NCBI GenBank assembly: GCA_015680685.1
Contig: MNCI01001420.1
Location: 143,995-207,994 of the forward strand
Direction: 5' to 3'
Length of the DNA stretch: 64,000 nucleotides
From: Gnetum montanum
Taxonomy: Eukaryota; Streptophyta; Gnetopsida; Gnetales; Gnetaceae
Of the stretch, positions 21,789 through 33,491 are shown piece by piece; the stretch's first letter is position 1; each line of letters opens with the position of its first letter. The notes beneath the pieces were generated by a model, which saw only the letters and a list, made by a program, of their open reading frames with translations, ran no database searches and had not been told where the DNA came from. The position numbers were made by a program, and so were the translations under genes.

Positions 21789-24640
21789 TCACACTGTCCC
21801 TAGGGGCAGTGGTTTCGACGAACCTTCACCAGCTTTTGGCCCATGCGATGGCGGTGGCACGAATGATGGCTCTCCCGCAGTAGCTGCAACTTCTGGAGGC
21901 AGCTGGAAAGCCTCCAAGAGAGCCCTCATTTTCTCTTCTTTGCTTCTGGGATCATTCACTATCCAGACAGCTTCACCAATGCTTGCTAGAACTGGAACCT
22001 TCCAAAGGCATGGCAGCGCTAGGAAGATTTCTTTCAAGTTGACAAACCAAGCTACGAATTGCTTTCGTTCGATGTTGAACGCTTGCATTGATGCTTGCAG
22101 CTGCTAGTAGTCATTTATTCGATGGCCCAAGTTCTCCGCGACTGTACGTTGTCCTTGAAATCGCGTGTGGAGAACCTCGAGTTCCGCATTTGCTGTTTTC
22201 AATTTTTGCTTTGTTGCTTTATGTGCCTAGAACTCACCCCCGTATAGAGAATACAAGGCAGCCACTTGCTTTTCCAACTCTGATCGTGGTCTCCTGGCTG
22301 TGAGCATAGCCAGGTTTGCATAGCGAAGGTTGGAAAGATCCATATATTCTGTCATCTCTTCAATATGCAACTCCTTAAGATAGATTTTAGTTTGATTGTA
22401 GGCACTCGACCCATCAAAGATAGGTTTCCATACCTCGCCTCCTTCTTGGAGCTATTGGATCACTTTGTTTATTTTGGCCTTTACAACTTGAATATGTTTT
22501 TTGTTTACTTCTGTGATCCCACTTGGTCCCTATAATGATTTTTGAGGTTTTCGAATTTTAGGGCCTCATTCTTCCAAGCGACGATTTCAATTGTAGACTT
22601 CTATCGCAACGCCCAAACCTCCTCCATTGATAGATTTCAATTTTCAGCAGCCAACCTTCTTATGTCAGTATTCACCCTTGCTAGTTCTTCTTGCTGTTGG
22701 TGGATAAAATTTTTCATGTGTTCATTTTCCACACCAACATTGTGCAGGCGATGAACCTCCGCAATCAATCGGACGTTCTCCTAGCGAACCTCCACTAAGT
22801 CCTTGTTTAAATGATACGCTCGAACATCTACCAAGGACTTCTCAAAGATCATCGTCTCTTGTACATCCTCAATGATCTGAAGTTTGAGTTGAAGCTGTTG
22901 AAAAGCTTCATCCCTAGTGATTTCATGGTTGAGGATGGCTAGATCGGCAAGTTGGGTTCTTAATTGGGCTACTTCTATTGCCAAGCGTTGATAAGCGACT
23001 TAAGTAGCTTCAAGTTGCCCTTCCAAAACAAGGCTCTTACCCCTTGCCAAGAGCAACTCCGATTGAGTTGCAGTAATGTTGTCTGGAAGGTCGAACACAT
23101 CTCGAAGCGGTTGCCCGGTTCCCACCAGTTGGTCCAACAACTCCTCGTGTTGGGCTGCATCAATCTTGCTACACGAAGTTCCAGTAGATGCCTGTACATC
23201 TTGTAGTCCATGAACGTCTGGTACAGGTGTTGCCAGTGCATTGAGAGCCATAACAATTTTGTTAGCAACAACTTCGACCGCAGTCTCCTGTCCTTGGTGC
23301 TACATCACCAGGACTGTTGCCCCTTGACCATCCTCCAAGCATACCGAAAAGGTAGTAGCATTCCCAGAGATTTTGGGAAACAACTGATGTGTGGATACTA
23401 TCACCTTTCGAACACTATGATCTATTCGTGCAGGCACTTGTGTTCGAGCTACGAAGAACATCGACCCTACTCTTTCAAGTAAGCTAACTAATCAAGCCAC
23501 TTGCTCCAGGTGGCTCATTGCAGGGCGATAGACCGAAGGGTCTTCTCCTCCACCAGTCTTGCCAAATTGCTCTTGTTGGCTCAAGAGAATTTGTCGGATT
23601 TCGTGGATGTGTTCTACAATGGTTTGTGAATCTGACCTTGTTATTTGTGCAGGTGGTGGAGGTGGTTGCTACTCCTCCTCTGTCTGTGTGGTGGCAGGAG
23701 TTTTATCCTTCATCATTTCCTGCCATGAGGTAATCAAGGCGTGCCAGATTACATCATTGGAGTACCATGCTATCCCTACCCGTTTTCATAACTTATGGAT
23801 TAGGCAGGGAAAGGGAAGAGCTCATCTTCCATGTTCGCTCTCAGCGAACCTCTCTTCAATCTCCAAGAACAACAGCTGTGGAAGACTCATTGGGAATTTC
23901 CCACTGAAGGCGGTACACACATGAGCGGAGAAGGCTGTGATTTTGCTGGGTCTTACTGTTGGGTACAAGTGGTAAGATGCGATCTTTGAGTATATCCTCT
24001 CCACCGTGGTTAAAGAGTCGAATTCCTTGCGCTCTACCCCATAGCACAATTTGGTCCATTCTACCTTTACCTCTGGGTCAGCTTGTTTTGGAATTTCCAC
24101 CACATTTGCTCCGGTCTTGGGCAACCCCAGAGCCTACGTTATTGCCTCTGAAGAGTAAGAGACATAAATGTCTTTGATTCTTACTCTAGACCCTGGTTGC
24201 CGATTTTTCCAGAAGAGATAGGTCTCTCTTAAGTACCATTCACCACTAGTTGTGATGATTGGCCACATCGAAGAGTTTTGTAGTTGGAGCATCACTTTTT
24301 CTGGCACGTTCTCGAGGAATGGTCCAAAGTTTAGCTCTTGGGGCACCATCCATTGCACCTTGCGCGGCGTGATAGCATCAAGAAAAGCTTGGGTCAGGGT
24401 CACCTTAAGCCATGGTGCTATCCCAGGAGTCTCATCCCCTTGTGATTGCTCATTGGGAATCTCCTCTTGGGGAATCTGATGGACAAATTCCACGTCAGAT
24501 CCTTCGCGAAGGGGGCCACTTGCATGAGAGCCCTCCACATGCTCTGGTTGTTGCATGTTTCGTCCCCTTCCCATGCATGGACGCTTGTCCCTCAGTTGTG
24601 ATGGTCCTTCACCCCTTGGATGCCTCAGTTTAGGTGCCAT
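21789..24640 (-). pseudogene. Accessory ORF (aORF) of element F, best-preserved copy
   Basis: About 950 codons from an ATG at 24640, between pol and the 3' LTR, same sense as gag-pol. The first ~620 codons stay in one frame, broken only by point stops, and a frameshift precedes the C-terminal part. Layout by residue: 1-90 basic and Pro/Glu-rich; 105-165 conserved block with ELNFGPF and SGEWYLRETYLFW; 173-270 second conserved block; about 460-720 Gln/Leu/Glu-rich, predicted coiled coil; about 850-950 conserved C-terminal block with LPCLWKVP and EEKMRALLEAF, then a Pro-rich end. I do not recognise the family and see no membrane anchor. The position fits the env-like ORF of Athila elements, but the sequence does not show an envelope protein. 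Confidence 0.7.
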
Positions 24641-24670
24641 CTGTAATCAAACATAACCACCCATTAGACT
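24641..24670 (-). promoter_or_regulatory. Splice-acceptor-like sequence directly before the accessory ORF (element F)
   Basis: On the minus strand TCTAATG, a possible branch site, is followed by TTTGATTACAG, and the ATG at 24640 starts at the next base. B and E show the same abutment of acceptor and ATG. Confidence 0.5.
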
Positions 24671-24890
24671 TATGCATAAGTAGCTCAAGATGGTCCTTAT
24701 ACACCTTCTCAGTTTGACTAAGTTATGTTGTTGGCATAGGCATTCCTTTAAGTCTCCCAGAGTGTTAATTCATGGGTTAGAGCCAAAAACAACAAAGGAT
24801 GAGTTGAAGTTTAAATGGTNCGCAGAAAAAATGGCAAAATCTCCCCTCAATTTGGATTTCAAATGATGAAAATGTGAAGCACAATGGCCC

Positions 24891-25012
24891 TATATATAAG
24901 GGTTGTGTGCTGTGTCGATGGGGCCGCGTATACACAACCGCGTATACGCAGGGGGCTGCGTATATAGGGCCCCGTATATGCAAGGGTATGGCCTCGTATA
25001 CGTAGGGGTGTG
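24891..25012 (-). promoter_or_regulatory. U3-like internal promoter module of element F
   Basis: On the minus strand a series of CGTATACG, GCATATACGG and CGTATACGCGG palindromes (about 24915-25012) is followed by CTTATATATAGGG at 24888-24900. This copies the layout of the LTR U3 (palindromes, then TATA box) about 250 bp before the aORF start. An ambiguous base lies at 24820, between module and ORF. Function is inferred from the layout and from the parallel module in B. Confidence 0.5.
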
Positions 25013-25622
25013 CCCCCGTTGACCAACCCAAAAAAAGCCCAAAATGATGAATTTGAAACGCTAAATTGGGGCGATTGAAGCATGTGAGAGGCCCGGTCAT
25101 GGCTGAGGATAGGAGGAAGGTAATCGGGGCTCGAAAAAAGGTCAAAAATAGGAGAACATGATGCAAAAGAACTCCGCGGGGAAGAAATCGAGCAATGGGA
25201 TCCTGAAAACAATCAACCACGAAATCCAAAGGATGTGAGACTTAACAAGCAGGACCAATAATATGCGGATGGGTCCTCCCCATAGCAGGCAATAGCCGTA
25301 GTAGCCCCTGTAGATCCTCAACACCAGGGTTCGTGGACCCTAGGGCCTAAGAAATGGTGTTCACCAGTTAAGACTCCTACGCAAGAGATCCCACCATGGC
25401 ATGAGAAGCCCATGGAAACCACGACAAACTTTCGAAACATAAGACAGGCAGTGAAGTGAGTTACTGAGGAAATTGGGTGAAGAGAGAAACGAGAAAATGG
25501 AATTCCGATCGTTGGTCACATGAAACCCCATGTACAGCTGTGGTTAAGTGACCCGGTAGAACCTTTCCTTAGTTCAGACCCAAAACCATCCGCATACAGT
25601 GACATCGCAATGACAGACGAAG

Positions 25623-26801
25623 CCCCGACCATCCCCCAAGGAAGCAGGAATGCACCCACAGAGAACCACCACTCCAACAAACGTGAGAGGAAGGAAATGA
25701 AACAGGATAAAGTTAGAGGGGACGAAGGAAGTCCCATAACTAGTGCTTGTGGCCGTGAGAGGCAGTCTAAGGGGTGTGCTTTGAATTCCCACAGAGTGAT
25801 GTCATGATTTTTTTTCGAGGGAACCACACCATGCAAAGACCCATGCGTGTTCGCATACATTCGACCAAGGGGTGTGCTTTGAATCCTCATGTTTATTTGT
25901 GTTTTTTTTGTTTATTTTTTTTTTGTTTTTTTTTCTTGAATTTTTTCGGTGAGGACCACACCATGCAAGGTCGAACTACCAAGAAGCTTCCATGGAGAGA
26001 AGAACATAGAGTGGTAGAAAATCCGTAAGGACACAACAACAACCCAGGGGATAGGAGAGAGTGACGAATGTTGCATTCCTCTTGAAGTCACACCTGATTC
26101 AAACCATTGGGTCATCCCCAAGTATGGGAACTACATAAGTCACACATTAATTACAATGTTTTTAAGTGAGGGGGTTGCATGTTCTCAACAAAAGGAAAAC
26201 CATGGAGTCGATAACCCCGACCATCCCCCAAGGAAGCAGGAATGCACCCACAGAGAACCACCACTCCAACAAACGTGAGAGGAAGGAAATGAAACGGGAT
26301 AAAGTTAGAGGGGACGAAGGAAGTCCCATAACTAATGCTTGTGGCCGTGAGAGGCAGTCTAAGGGGTGTGCTTTGAATTCTCACAGAGTGATGTCATGAT
26401 TTTTTTTTCAAGGGAACCACACCATGCAAACACCCATGCGTGTTCACATACATTCGACCAAGGGGTGCGCCTTGAATCCTCATGTTTATTTGTGTTTTTT
26501 TTGTTTTTTTTTTTTTTGTTTTTTTTTCTTGAATTTTTTCGGTGAGGACCACACCATGCAAGGTCGAACTACCAAGAAGCTTCCGTGGAGAGAAGAACAT
26601 GGAGTGATAGAAAATCCGTAAGGACACAACAACAACCCAGGGGATAGGAGAGAGCGACGAATGTTGCATTCCTCTTGAAGTCACACCTGATTCAAACCAT
26701 TGGGTCATCCCCGAGTCTGGGAACTACATAAGTCACACATTAATTACAATGTTTTTAAGTGAGGGGGTTGCATGTTCTCAACAGAAGGAAAACCATGGAG
26801 T
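25623..26801 (-). repeat. 592-bp tandem duplication in the spacer of element F
   Basis: Two head-to-tail copies (25623-26214 and 26215-26801) are nearly identical, differing by a few substitutions and poly-T length. Each copy contains two shorter related segments with GGGGTGTGCTTTGAAT followed by ACCACACCATGCAA, so that motif appears four times. Single copies of it occur in the 3' regions of A (near 1418) and D (near 35885). Confidence 0.9.
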
Positions 26802-27216
26802 AGGTGAATGGGTGGATGACATGGACTCAATACTAGGTTTATGAGCTGAAAATAGACGTAAATTCCAAAGATAACCATGCGAGGGCAGGAGCCAGATAAC
26901 TAGGTGGACTATTGTACATTATCCATCGCAACGAAAACCATCCGCGCTAGACACTTGATGACAATAAGACAACACATTAGCGATCACATGAAAAATGAAA
27001 CACACACAAAGAAACGGAAAATAAGTAAAGAAGGAAAAAAATTAATAAGAATTGGCAAACGTATGAATGATGTTAAAAAACAAAAAGTGTAAAACAAAAA
27101 AAAGTGTAAAATAAAAAATTACAAAACGGTGAGGGATGTAGTGGAATGGGTTAGTAGGGATGACGGTCTCCCCCACGACTAGGTGGAAAGGAGGAGATGC
27201 AAAAAATGTAGCGAGG
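26802..27216 (-). other. Spacer between integrase and the tandem duplication, element F
   Basis: No gene is supported. The stretch is A-rich on the plus strand around 26990-27120. A copy of the polypurine core (minus: AGTCGTGGGGG) lies at 27170-27180, at the end of the pol frame. Confidence 0.6.
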
Positions 27217-28461
27217 CTATCCTAGTGATGACAAGGCAGTTACACTAGTTGAGTGGAGTTCACGGAAAGGTTTCAGTTGTTGGCAGTTGACCAACTGCGT
27301 TTTGGTGGGGTCTGCAGGTTTGTGGATAAGCAAGACTCCGAATGAGAAGGTTTCGAAGACAATGTAAGGTCCCTCCCACAGTGTTTGAAACTTGATCGGT
27401 TGAGATACATGTGAGGGGTTCCAATACAACACCTTGTCTCCACATCTAAATGTGACCTTCCGAATCCTAAGATCATGTCATTTTTTGTTATAGGCCTTGT
27501 GGATCTCATTTGAAGACAAGACCACTAATTGGTTCTCATCTAGCACATTTAAATTGATAAGTCGTTCGCATTGTGCTAGTGGGAGGTCAAGGCCTAAGTC
27601 ACTGGCAGTGGATAGTGTGTGGAGTTCGACCTGAATTGAAAGTGTTGGTAACTTTCCATACACTAACTCATAGGGAGAGTACCCTATAGGAAGTTTCTAA
27701 GTGGAGCGATAAGCCCATAGGGCATCGTTAAGTTTGGTACTCCAATCTCTCTTGTATTTGCTGATGGTTCAGGTAAGGATCTTGGTTATCTCCCTATTGG
27801 TGACTTCGGCCTGCCCATTGGCTTGGGGCTGATAGGGTGTTGTAAATTTATGTGTGACCCCCAAGTATTGCATGAGTTTCCGAAAAGTGACACCCGTGAA
27901 ATGAGTCCAATTATCATAAATGAGTGCACGTGGCACTCCAAACCTATTGACAATTTGTTGTTGGACAAATCGTGTAGCGATGTTGGAAGAACAGTTGACA
28001 ACGGTTGCTGCTTCTACCCACTTTGTACAGTAGTCCACAACTACGATGATGCATGCCTTTCTGTTTGACAGAGGATTGATGGGCCCCATGAAGTTGATGC
28101 CCCAGATGTTGAAGGGCTTCAATGGCTGGATCCACTGTTGAGGTCCCTCCAACCGTGTCATCATCCCACCATCTTTTTGGCATCATTCGTAGGAGCAGGC
28201 GAACCATTGTGCATCCCTAAAAATTGTGGGCCAGTAATACCCTGCAAGCATGATCTTAATGGCTGTGCAACGTCCAACATAGTGGCCCCCACAAGGGCCC
28301 TCGTGAGCATCTTGGAGGACGTGCAGTGTATCGTCATCAAGGACACAGCATCGAACAAAGCCATCTGCACACACCTTATAAAGGTGGCCGTTGATTTCCA
28401 TGAAATGCTTGGCCTTATGGAGAAACTGTTGTTTCTGTCGATGGTTCCACTCCTTTGGCAA
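27217..28461 (-). pseudogene. Element F integrase
   Basis: The HHCC module is seen as HEGPCGGHY near 28290-28320. The catalytic core follows on the minus strand: VDYCTKWVEA (first Asp, ~28030), ALIYDNWTHFTG (second Asp, ~27925; the usual glycine after DN is Trp) and GQAEVTNREI (Glu, ~27800). A YGKLPTLSIQ segment and a GPYIV (GPY/F) motif near 27370 complete the C-terminal part. No chromodomain follows; the frame ends soon after PFREL. Frameshifts and stops break it. Confidence 0.85.
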
Positions 28462-28599
28462 CTCCTAGGTTCTGAGGTAGGTAAGGATGTGGTTGAACCA
28501 ACGGGAGTCCTTGGGCACTTGCGGATCGACTACACCTACGAAGAGGAGTTCATCTAGAAATTGGTCGAAGAGGGGCTCCTCCTCTTCTGTGTCATCCCA

Positions 28600-30100
28600 T
28601 CATAACCGAGACAAGTGGTGAGCCACAACATTCTTGGTCCCCTTCCGGTCTACCATGGTGAGATCAAACTCCTGAAGAATCACCAACCACCAGATGATGC
28701 GAGGACTCACCATTGGTTTGTTCATCAGGAACCTAATAGCGTTATGGTCAGTATGCATGAACACCTTGTATCTGAGCACATAGTGCCGAAATTTTTTCAA
28801 GGTGAACACCACCACCATCAACTCCTTATCGGTGGTGGTTTAGTTTAGCTGAGCACCCACAATGCTATGGCTTGCATAGTGGATATAATATGGATGTTTC
28901 TGATCATCACACTGTGTAAGCACAGCTCCCAAGGTGTAGTTGGATGCATCTATCATGATGTGGAAAGGCCTGGACCAATCAAGTGCCCGTAGAATTGGAG
29001 TTTCTACAAGTTTCTATTTTAGTGCTTGGAATGCAGATTCGCACTCCTTGGTCCAGATGAACGGAGCATCTTTCTTTGTAAGTTCTACCAACAGCTTAGT
29101 GATCTTCAAGAAGTTTTCAATGAAGCTCCGGTAGTAACCAGTGTGGCCAAGGAATGACCAAACATCTTTTACGGTGCTTGGTTGATGGGTGATTCTTTGG
29201 ATGACCCTGATCTTTTCAGGATCCACACTAATCCTTGTCTATGAGATGCGATGCCCCAACACAATGCCTTCTTGGACCATCAAATGGCTTTTCTGCTAAT
29301 TAAGCTGCAGATTGGTGTCTACACACCTTTTCAAAACCTGCTCAAGATGATCCAAGGCTTGCTCGAACGTGGCCCCATAGGTAGAGAAGTCATCCATGAA
29401 GACTTCTACCCCATTGTCGATCTGTTGCTGGAAGATGCTAAGGACAAGGCGTTGGAACGTGGTAGGCACATTACATAGGCCAAAGGGCATCTTTTTGTAT
29501 GCGAAAGTCCCCCATGGACTTGTGAAAGTTATTTTGGCCTAGTCTTCTAGTGCTATTTGGATTTAGTTATAACCACTATAACCATCCAAAAAGTTGTAAT
29601 AGCGGTGTCCTGCAATGGTGTCCAACACCTGGTCCAAAAATGGAAGTGGAAAATGATCCTTGAAGGTAGCCATGTTGAGCAATCAAAAATCAATACAAAC
29701 CCTCAATTTTCCACCTTTCTTTAACATGATAACGAGTGGGCTGACCCATTCGCTATCGACAATAGAATAGATGAACCTCGCCTTTAGCAATTGCTTGATT
29801 TCATCTTTGACGACCTACTTCAATTTGGGGTTCAATTGTCTTTGTGGCTGTTGTTGTGGCTTCATGGAGGGGTCAATATAGATCCGATGTTGGCAGACCC
29901 TAGGATCAACTCTAGTTAACTCAGGATATGACCATGCAAACGCACCATCCCATTTGTTCACCACCTTCAGCAATTTCTTCTTCTGTTCAGGAGCAAGGGT
30001 GACATTGATAATTACCGGCTTTCCATTTTGCAAAAATGCATATTCCAAGTGAGCCGGTAAAGACTTGAGCTCCAAGGGCTCTTGTTTGAAGCTTTCAGGG
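28600..30100 (-). pseudogene. Element F reverse transcriptase and RNase H
   Basis: Reading down the minus strand: the LEYAFLQNGKPVIIN linker (~30040), the RT start, the MPFGLCNVPTTFQR strand (~29450-29490), the catalytic VEVFMDDFSTYG near 29375-29410 with both aspartates kept, and the [14 protein letters not shown] connection (~29110-29160). RNase H follows with MVVVFTLKKFRHYV (~28780-28820) and a final AHHLSRL (~28602). FMDD rather than Y(L/V)DD is usual for Athila/Tat elements. Stops and frame changes occur throughout. Confidence 0.85.
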
Positions 30101-30477
30101 ATTTGCAGCTTCCCCCAGTAGTCATGGTCATCAATGGTGGAGACCTATTGATGAACCTCTTCCATTTTGTCCATGCTTTCAACGTAGGCTTGTACAAGCC
30201 CCTCAGATGGTTCCATGCACAATGCGCTGCTGGCAGGATCAACTATCAGCCACTAGGTGCCCTCTTGGTTGGTGGTTGTTGCGTATAGGCATTGTTAAAC
30301 AAGTGATTCCTCGGTACATCGACTACATGCTTGAATGGATATCCGTTTAGCGAACCATAACTGTTGCACACAGTTGCACCCTGAGTCACTGTACGCGATG
30401 CATGAAACGCGCTTTTTCTCAATCTTTCCGAAAGGATTTTCCTTTGAAATTTCGAGGGACAGATCTCGAAGTCCTAA

Positions 30478-31001
30478 TCATGCATCCACTGTGCTCAGCC
30501 AGGCTCTTCCTATGATGATTGGGAAGTTCCCCCTGAAGTTCTCCACACGAATGACCAGGAAATCAACAGGATAGGACCACTCATAAACGGTGATCACAAT
30601 GTCCTCCACCAATCCCAAGGAAACAGTGATGGACTGGTCTGCTAACTCAAGCCAAATGTTGCTCTTCTTTAGTGGGGGCAAGTTCTGGTTCTTGTACATG
30701 TCATGAGAGATCAAATTGACTCCTGACCTCGAGTCTAGAAGAGCTTTGCATGGCTTGTTCTCAGCCACCTGAAGATAGATAAGGGGGCTTCCGGATCAGT
30801 CAATTTCTAGGAAAGATGACCTGCCTTGATCCAGTCGGTCACGGCATATGTGAGCATGACCATCTGGATATTGGAGTGTGGTTGGCTTGAAGGTTGCTCT
30901 AGCGGTGGAATAGTGGAGGTGCTTAGAGGTTCAAAGGCATTGGCCACAAGTGTATGTGGGGTATGTTCAGATTGTTGGGTTGGAAAAAAGGATGTTTTCA
31001 T
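30478..31001 (-). pseudogene. Element F protease domain
   Basis: The readable part (30768-30478) has ALLDSRSGVNLIS, with the D-S-G triad changed to D-S-R, then VSLGLVEDIVIT and GRAWLSTVDA. The preceding part (31001-30807) is the Gag-protease linker with a YAVTDWIKAGHL block shared with A and D. The changed triad predicts no activity. Confidence 0.75.
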
Positions 31002-31363
31002 GGCTTGGGTTTTGGTCCACTCGGCTAAGGTGCCGGTTGTAAGTTAACAACCCTCGTAGCATTTCGTTGCTGCGACTGTGGCGGTATCTCTCCTTGCATT
31101 AGTGGAGGAGGTGGCAGCTAAGTGGGATGTTTTGGAGGAGTGGCAGGAGAAGGTGATGGAGGATAAAAGAGATGTGGGTTTTCCCTCCTGGGTGATGGAG
31201 ATTGAGGTCAGAAATATTTCGAGGAGTGGTAATAACTTGGAAAGGCCACATAACTGGAAGAGTCTCGTGGAGAGACCGATTGCTGAACATAGTACCCATA
31301 GGGATCTGGCTGTTTATAAGGGTATTGCTACCTTGGAGGTGGCATCCCCCATGCTTGTGGATG

Positions 31364-33346
31364 CTACCACTGCTGGAAGTATTCGTAAGGTTGCAGCGAC
31401 GCTCCACTTGGATAGTATCCTTGTTGTTGGTGGAACTGCCTTGGGTTGCCTTGTGGGTAAGGCAACCTTCGGGGTGTTTGTCTCTTCGCCAAGCGAGGAT
31501 TCAATGCGTACACCCCAGACTCTTGAAGATATGACACCACAGGACAACATCCCTTGGGATGTTCATATTGGCATATGCCACATTCATCGTCCTCCTCAAT
31601 GTCAGAGTCTGCAACCTGCTCTGCTACAGCAACTTTTCCTTTACTCTTGTATTCGGCACATTCGGCTTCCTTATTCCTACGTCGATCATAATCATTACCT
31701 TGTTCCCTAGACTCTTCTGCAATTTTTAACACACTTTGGAATTTCTTGTCCAAAGAGTCCCACATCTTATCAACCTTTACCGATATTTCAGATGCAAACT
31801 TTTGTAAAGGCAAGGTCTTTCGGTTCACCGCTGCTTCCAGTGGTGATTCTTCTGCCTCGTCACAAAATCGAACCTCCCTCTTTCTGAGGGAAAGATCCTA
31901 GTTGAATTCTTTTGTATTCTCCTTCTTTCTAAGTTCCCCTTCCTCCTTGGCCACCTGCTCAATGAGGCGCTGTAATTGATGGGCCCTTAGCTCTAACAGT
32001 CGTCCCTAGGCATACACGCCAAGGGTCTTTCGCTTTTTAAAATGAAGCCCATCAATGATGTGGTGAAGCTGTGCCCGTTGAGAGTAGCCATGACCAAGGC
32101 ATCGATGTAGCAGTGAATAGTATCTGCTCATGGCTACATCCAAGGATTCATGATTACCTTGCTTCCACCCTTGGATCTAACGTCTCAGGTTCGCCACTTT
32201 GGAATACGTTTGATACTTGTCATTGAAAATCTCAAGCATCGTACTCCATCTTCGAATTGATTCTGGCTCCAACGATCGGTACCAGTTTTCTGCTTCCTTA
32301 ATGAGTGTGCAAGGGAACAGCTTCAGCTTCTGCTAATCATTGTCAATGTTCTGTAGGGTGCAGGCATCATGGAATTCTTGCAGGTGAGTCTAGAGATACC
32401 AATTGTATCCCCCTTCAAATCTGGGGATGTTGTTCATATCAATGCGCTTGATCCAGCTATCCTTCACATGCCTACTAGGGATCTGAACTGCCTCGATGAT
32501 CTGGAGCATGCTCCGAGTAGCCAACAATGACTCATCTGAGTCATAGTCCTACTGAGGACCATGATGTCTATGACGATTCTGGCTACCCCTTCTTTCATGC
32601 CGACGAGCATCGCGCGATTGGTCACGCGTTTCCTCACACTGTCCCTTTCGCACCTTTTTACCACCGTCCTTTCACCCTTTTCTACCTCGATTACGATCAG
32701 AGTTTGAGCTGGATGAAGGTATAGGAGAGTAAGAGGATGGAGAAGAAGAAGAGGTATCGCCACCGCTCCGGTGTCAATCTCCCCCTCTACCCTAATGACA
32801 GCCTCGATCATCTTGCCTATCCTTGCTACATGACCCTCCATCCCCTTGAGGATCTTGGTCACTTAGAGGCTTGTTTTGAATGATGGACTGAAGGATCTAC
32901 TGCCCCAGGGGAAGTTCGGTCGAATGGGTGTCATGAAAGATGGGATCCTCATCGTCCTACAGCCCTTGCAACAATAGGGGGTTACTGAATTGTTTCCCCT
33001 TCAGGTGTTCATATCTTTCCACCTGCTGCTGGTCTCGTGCTCGTTAAGCCTCAGTGGGACGATAGTCCCGGTAGTCATGGTCCTCCATGACATACTCTAC
33101 TCCACGGTCCTGGATGCTTAGTCTGCCACGATTGTGAAATAACATCGCAGGAGCTGATCAATCGGGTGGTAGTACAATGTTGCCCTCTATGTCCCGCCAT
33201 CGTAGATGCTCATCCTGATGTAAGACGAAAGTGAAGTCAGGGACATAATCATCGAGATGCTTGTACACCACCCGACATTCTTGTGGCACTGGTGGGTTGG
33301 ATACCTCTCTCCTATGAGAAGACATGTTGGACGTTAGATGGTCCAT
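31364..33346 (-). pseudogene. Element F gag pseudogene
   Basis: The start region (33346-33158) has FVLHQDEHLRWRD and GNIVLPPD. The middle (32862-31830) is frameshifted but still matches the helical segments of A and D. The open stretch at 31828-31364 has a KVDKMWDSLDKKFQ segment and the zinc knuckle CGICQYEHPKGCC near 31550-31590 (CX2CX3HX3C), then a Gln/Pro-rich tail. No intact frame spans the gene. Confidence 0.8.
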
Positions 33347-33472
33347 GTAATCAGTGTACCTTATTATTTACTTTAATCCACCTAGCGTGCGTAAATGTTG
33401 CTATCCTGGGTCCATTCCAACGACTTGAATGATAATTTCACTAAGGTTAGATGATGCATGTAAGACTAACAG

Positions 33473-33490
33473 TCCCCGACAACAATGTTA
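33473..33490 (-). other. Primer-binding site of element F, decayed
   Basis: On the minus strand this reads TAACATTGTTGTCGGGGA, one base from the 5' LTR. It matches the tRNA-Asp complement at 12 of 18 positions, with only transitions. Confidence 0.7.
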
Positions 33491-33491
33491 A

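Noticed and set aside
21789-24640. Reading the accessory ORF as a true envelope protein
   Set aside because: Position fits, but I see no signal peptide, fusion peptide or membrane anchor in the readable parts. The sequence looks soluble and coiled-coil rich.
24777-25229. 150-codon minus-strand ORF upstream of the accessory ORF in F
   Set aside because: It spans the palindromic promoter-like module and an ambiguous base. The protein is low in motif content and is not found in B, so it is more likely non-coding leader.
27217-27432. Possible chromodomain after the integrase of F
   Set aside because: The frame ends shortly after the GPY/F region and no chromodomain aromatic pattern is visible. 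The integrase of D ends in the same way.
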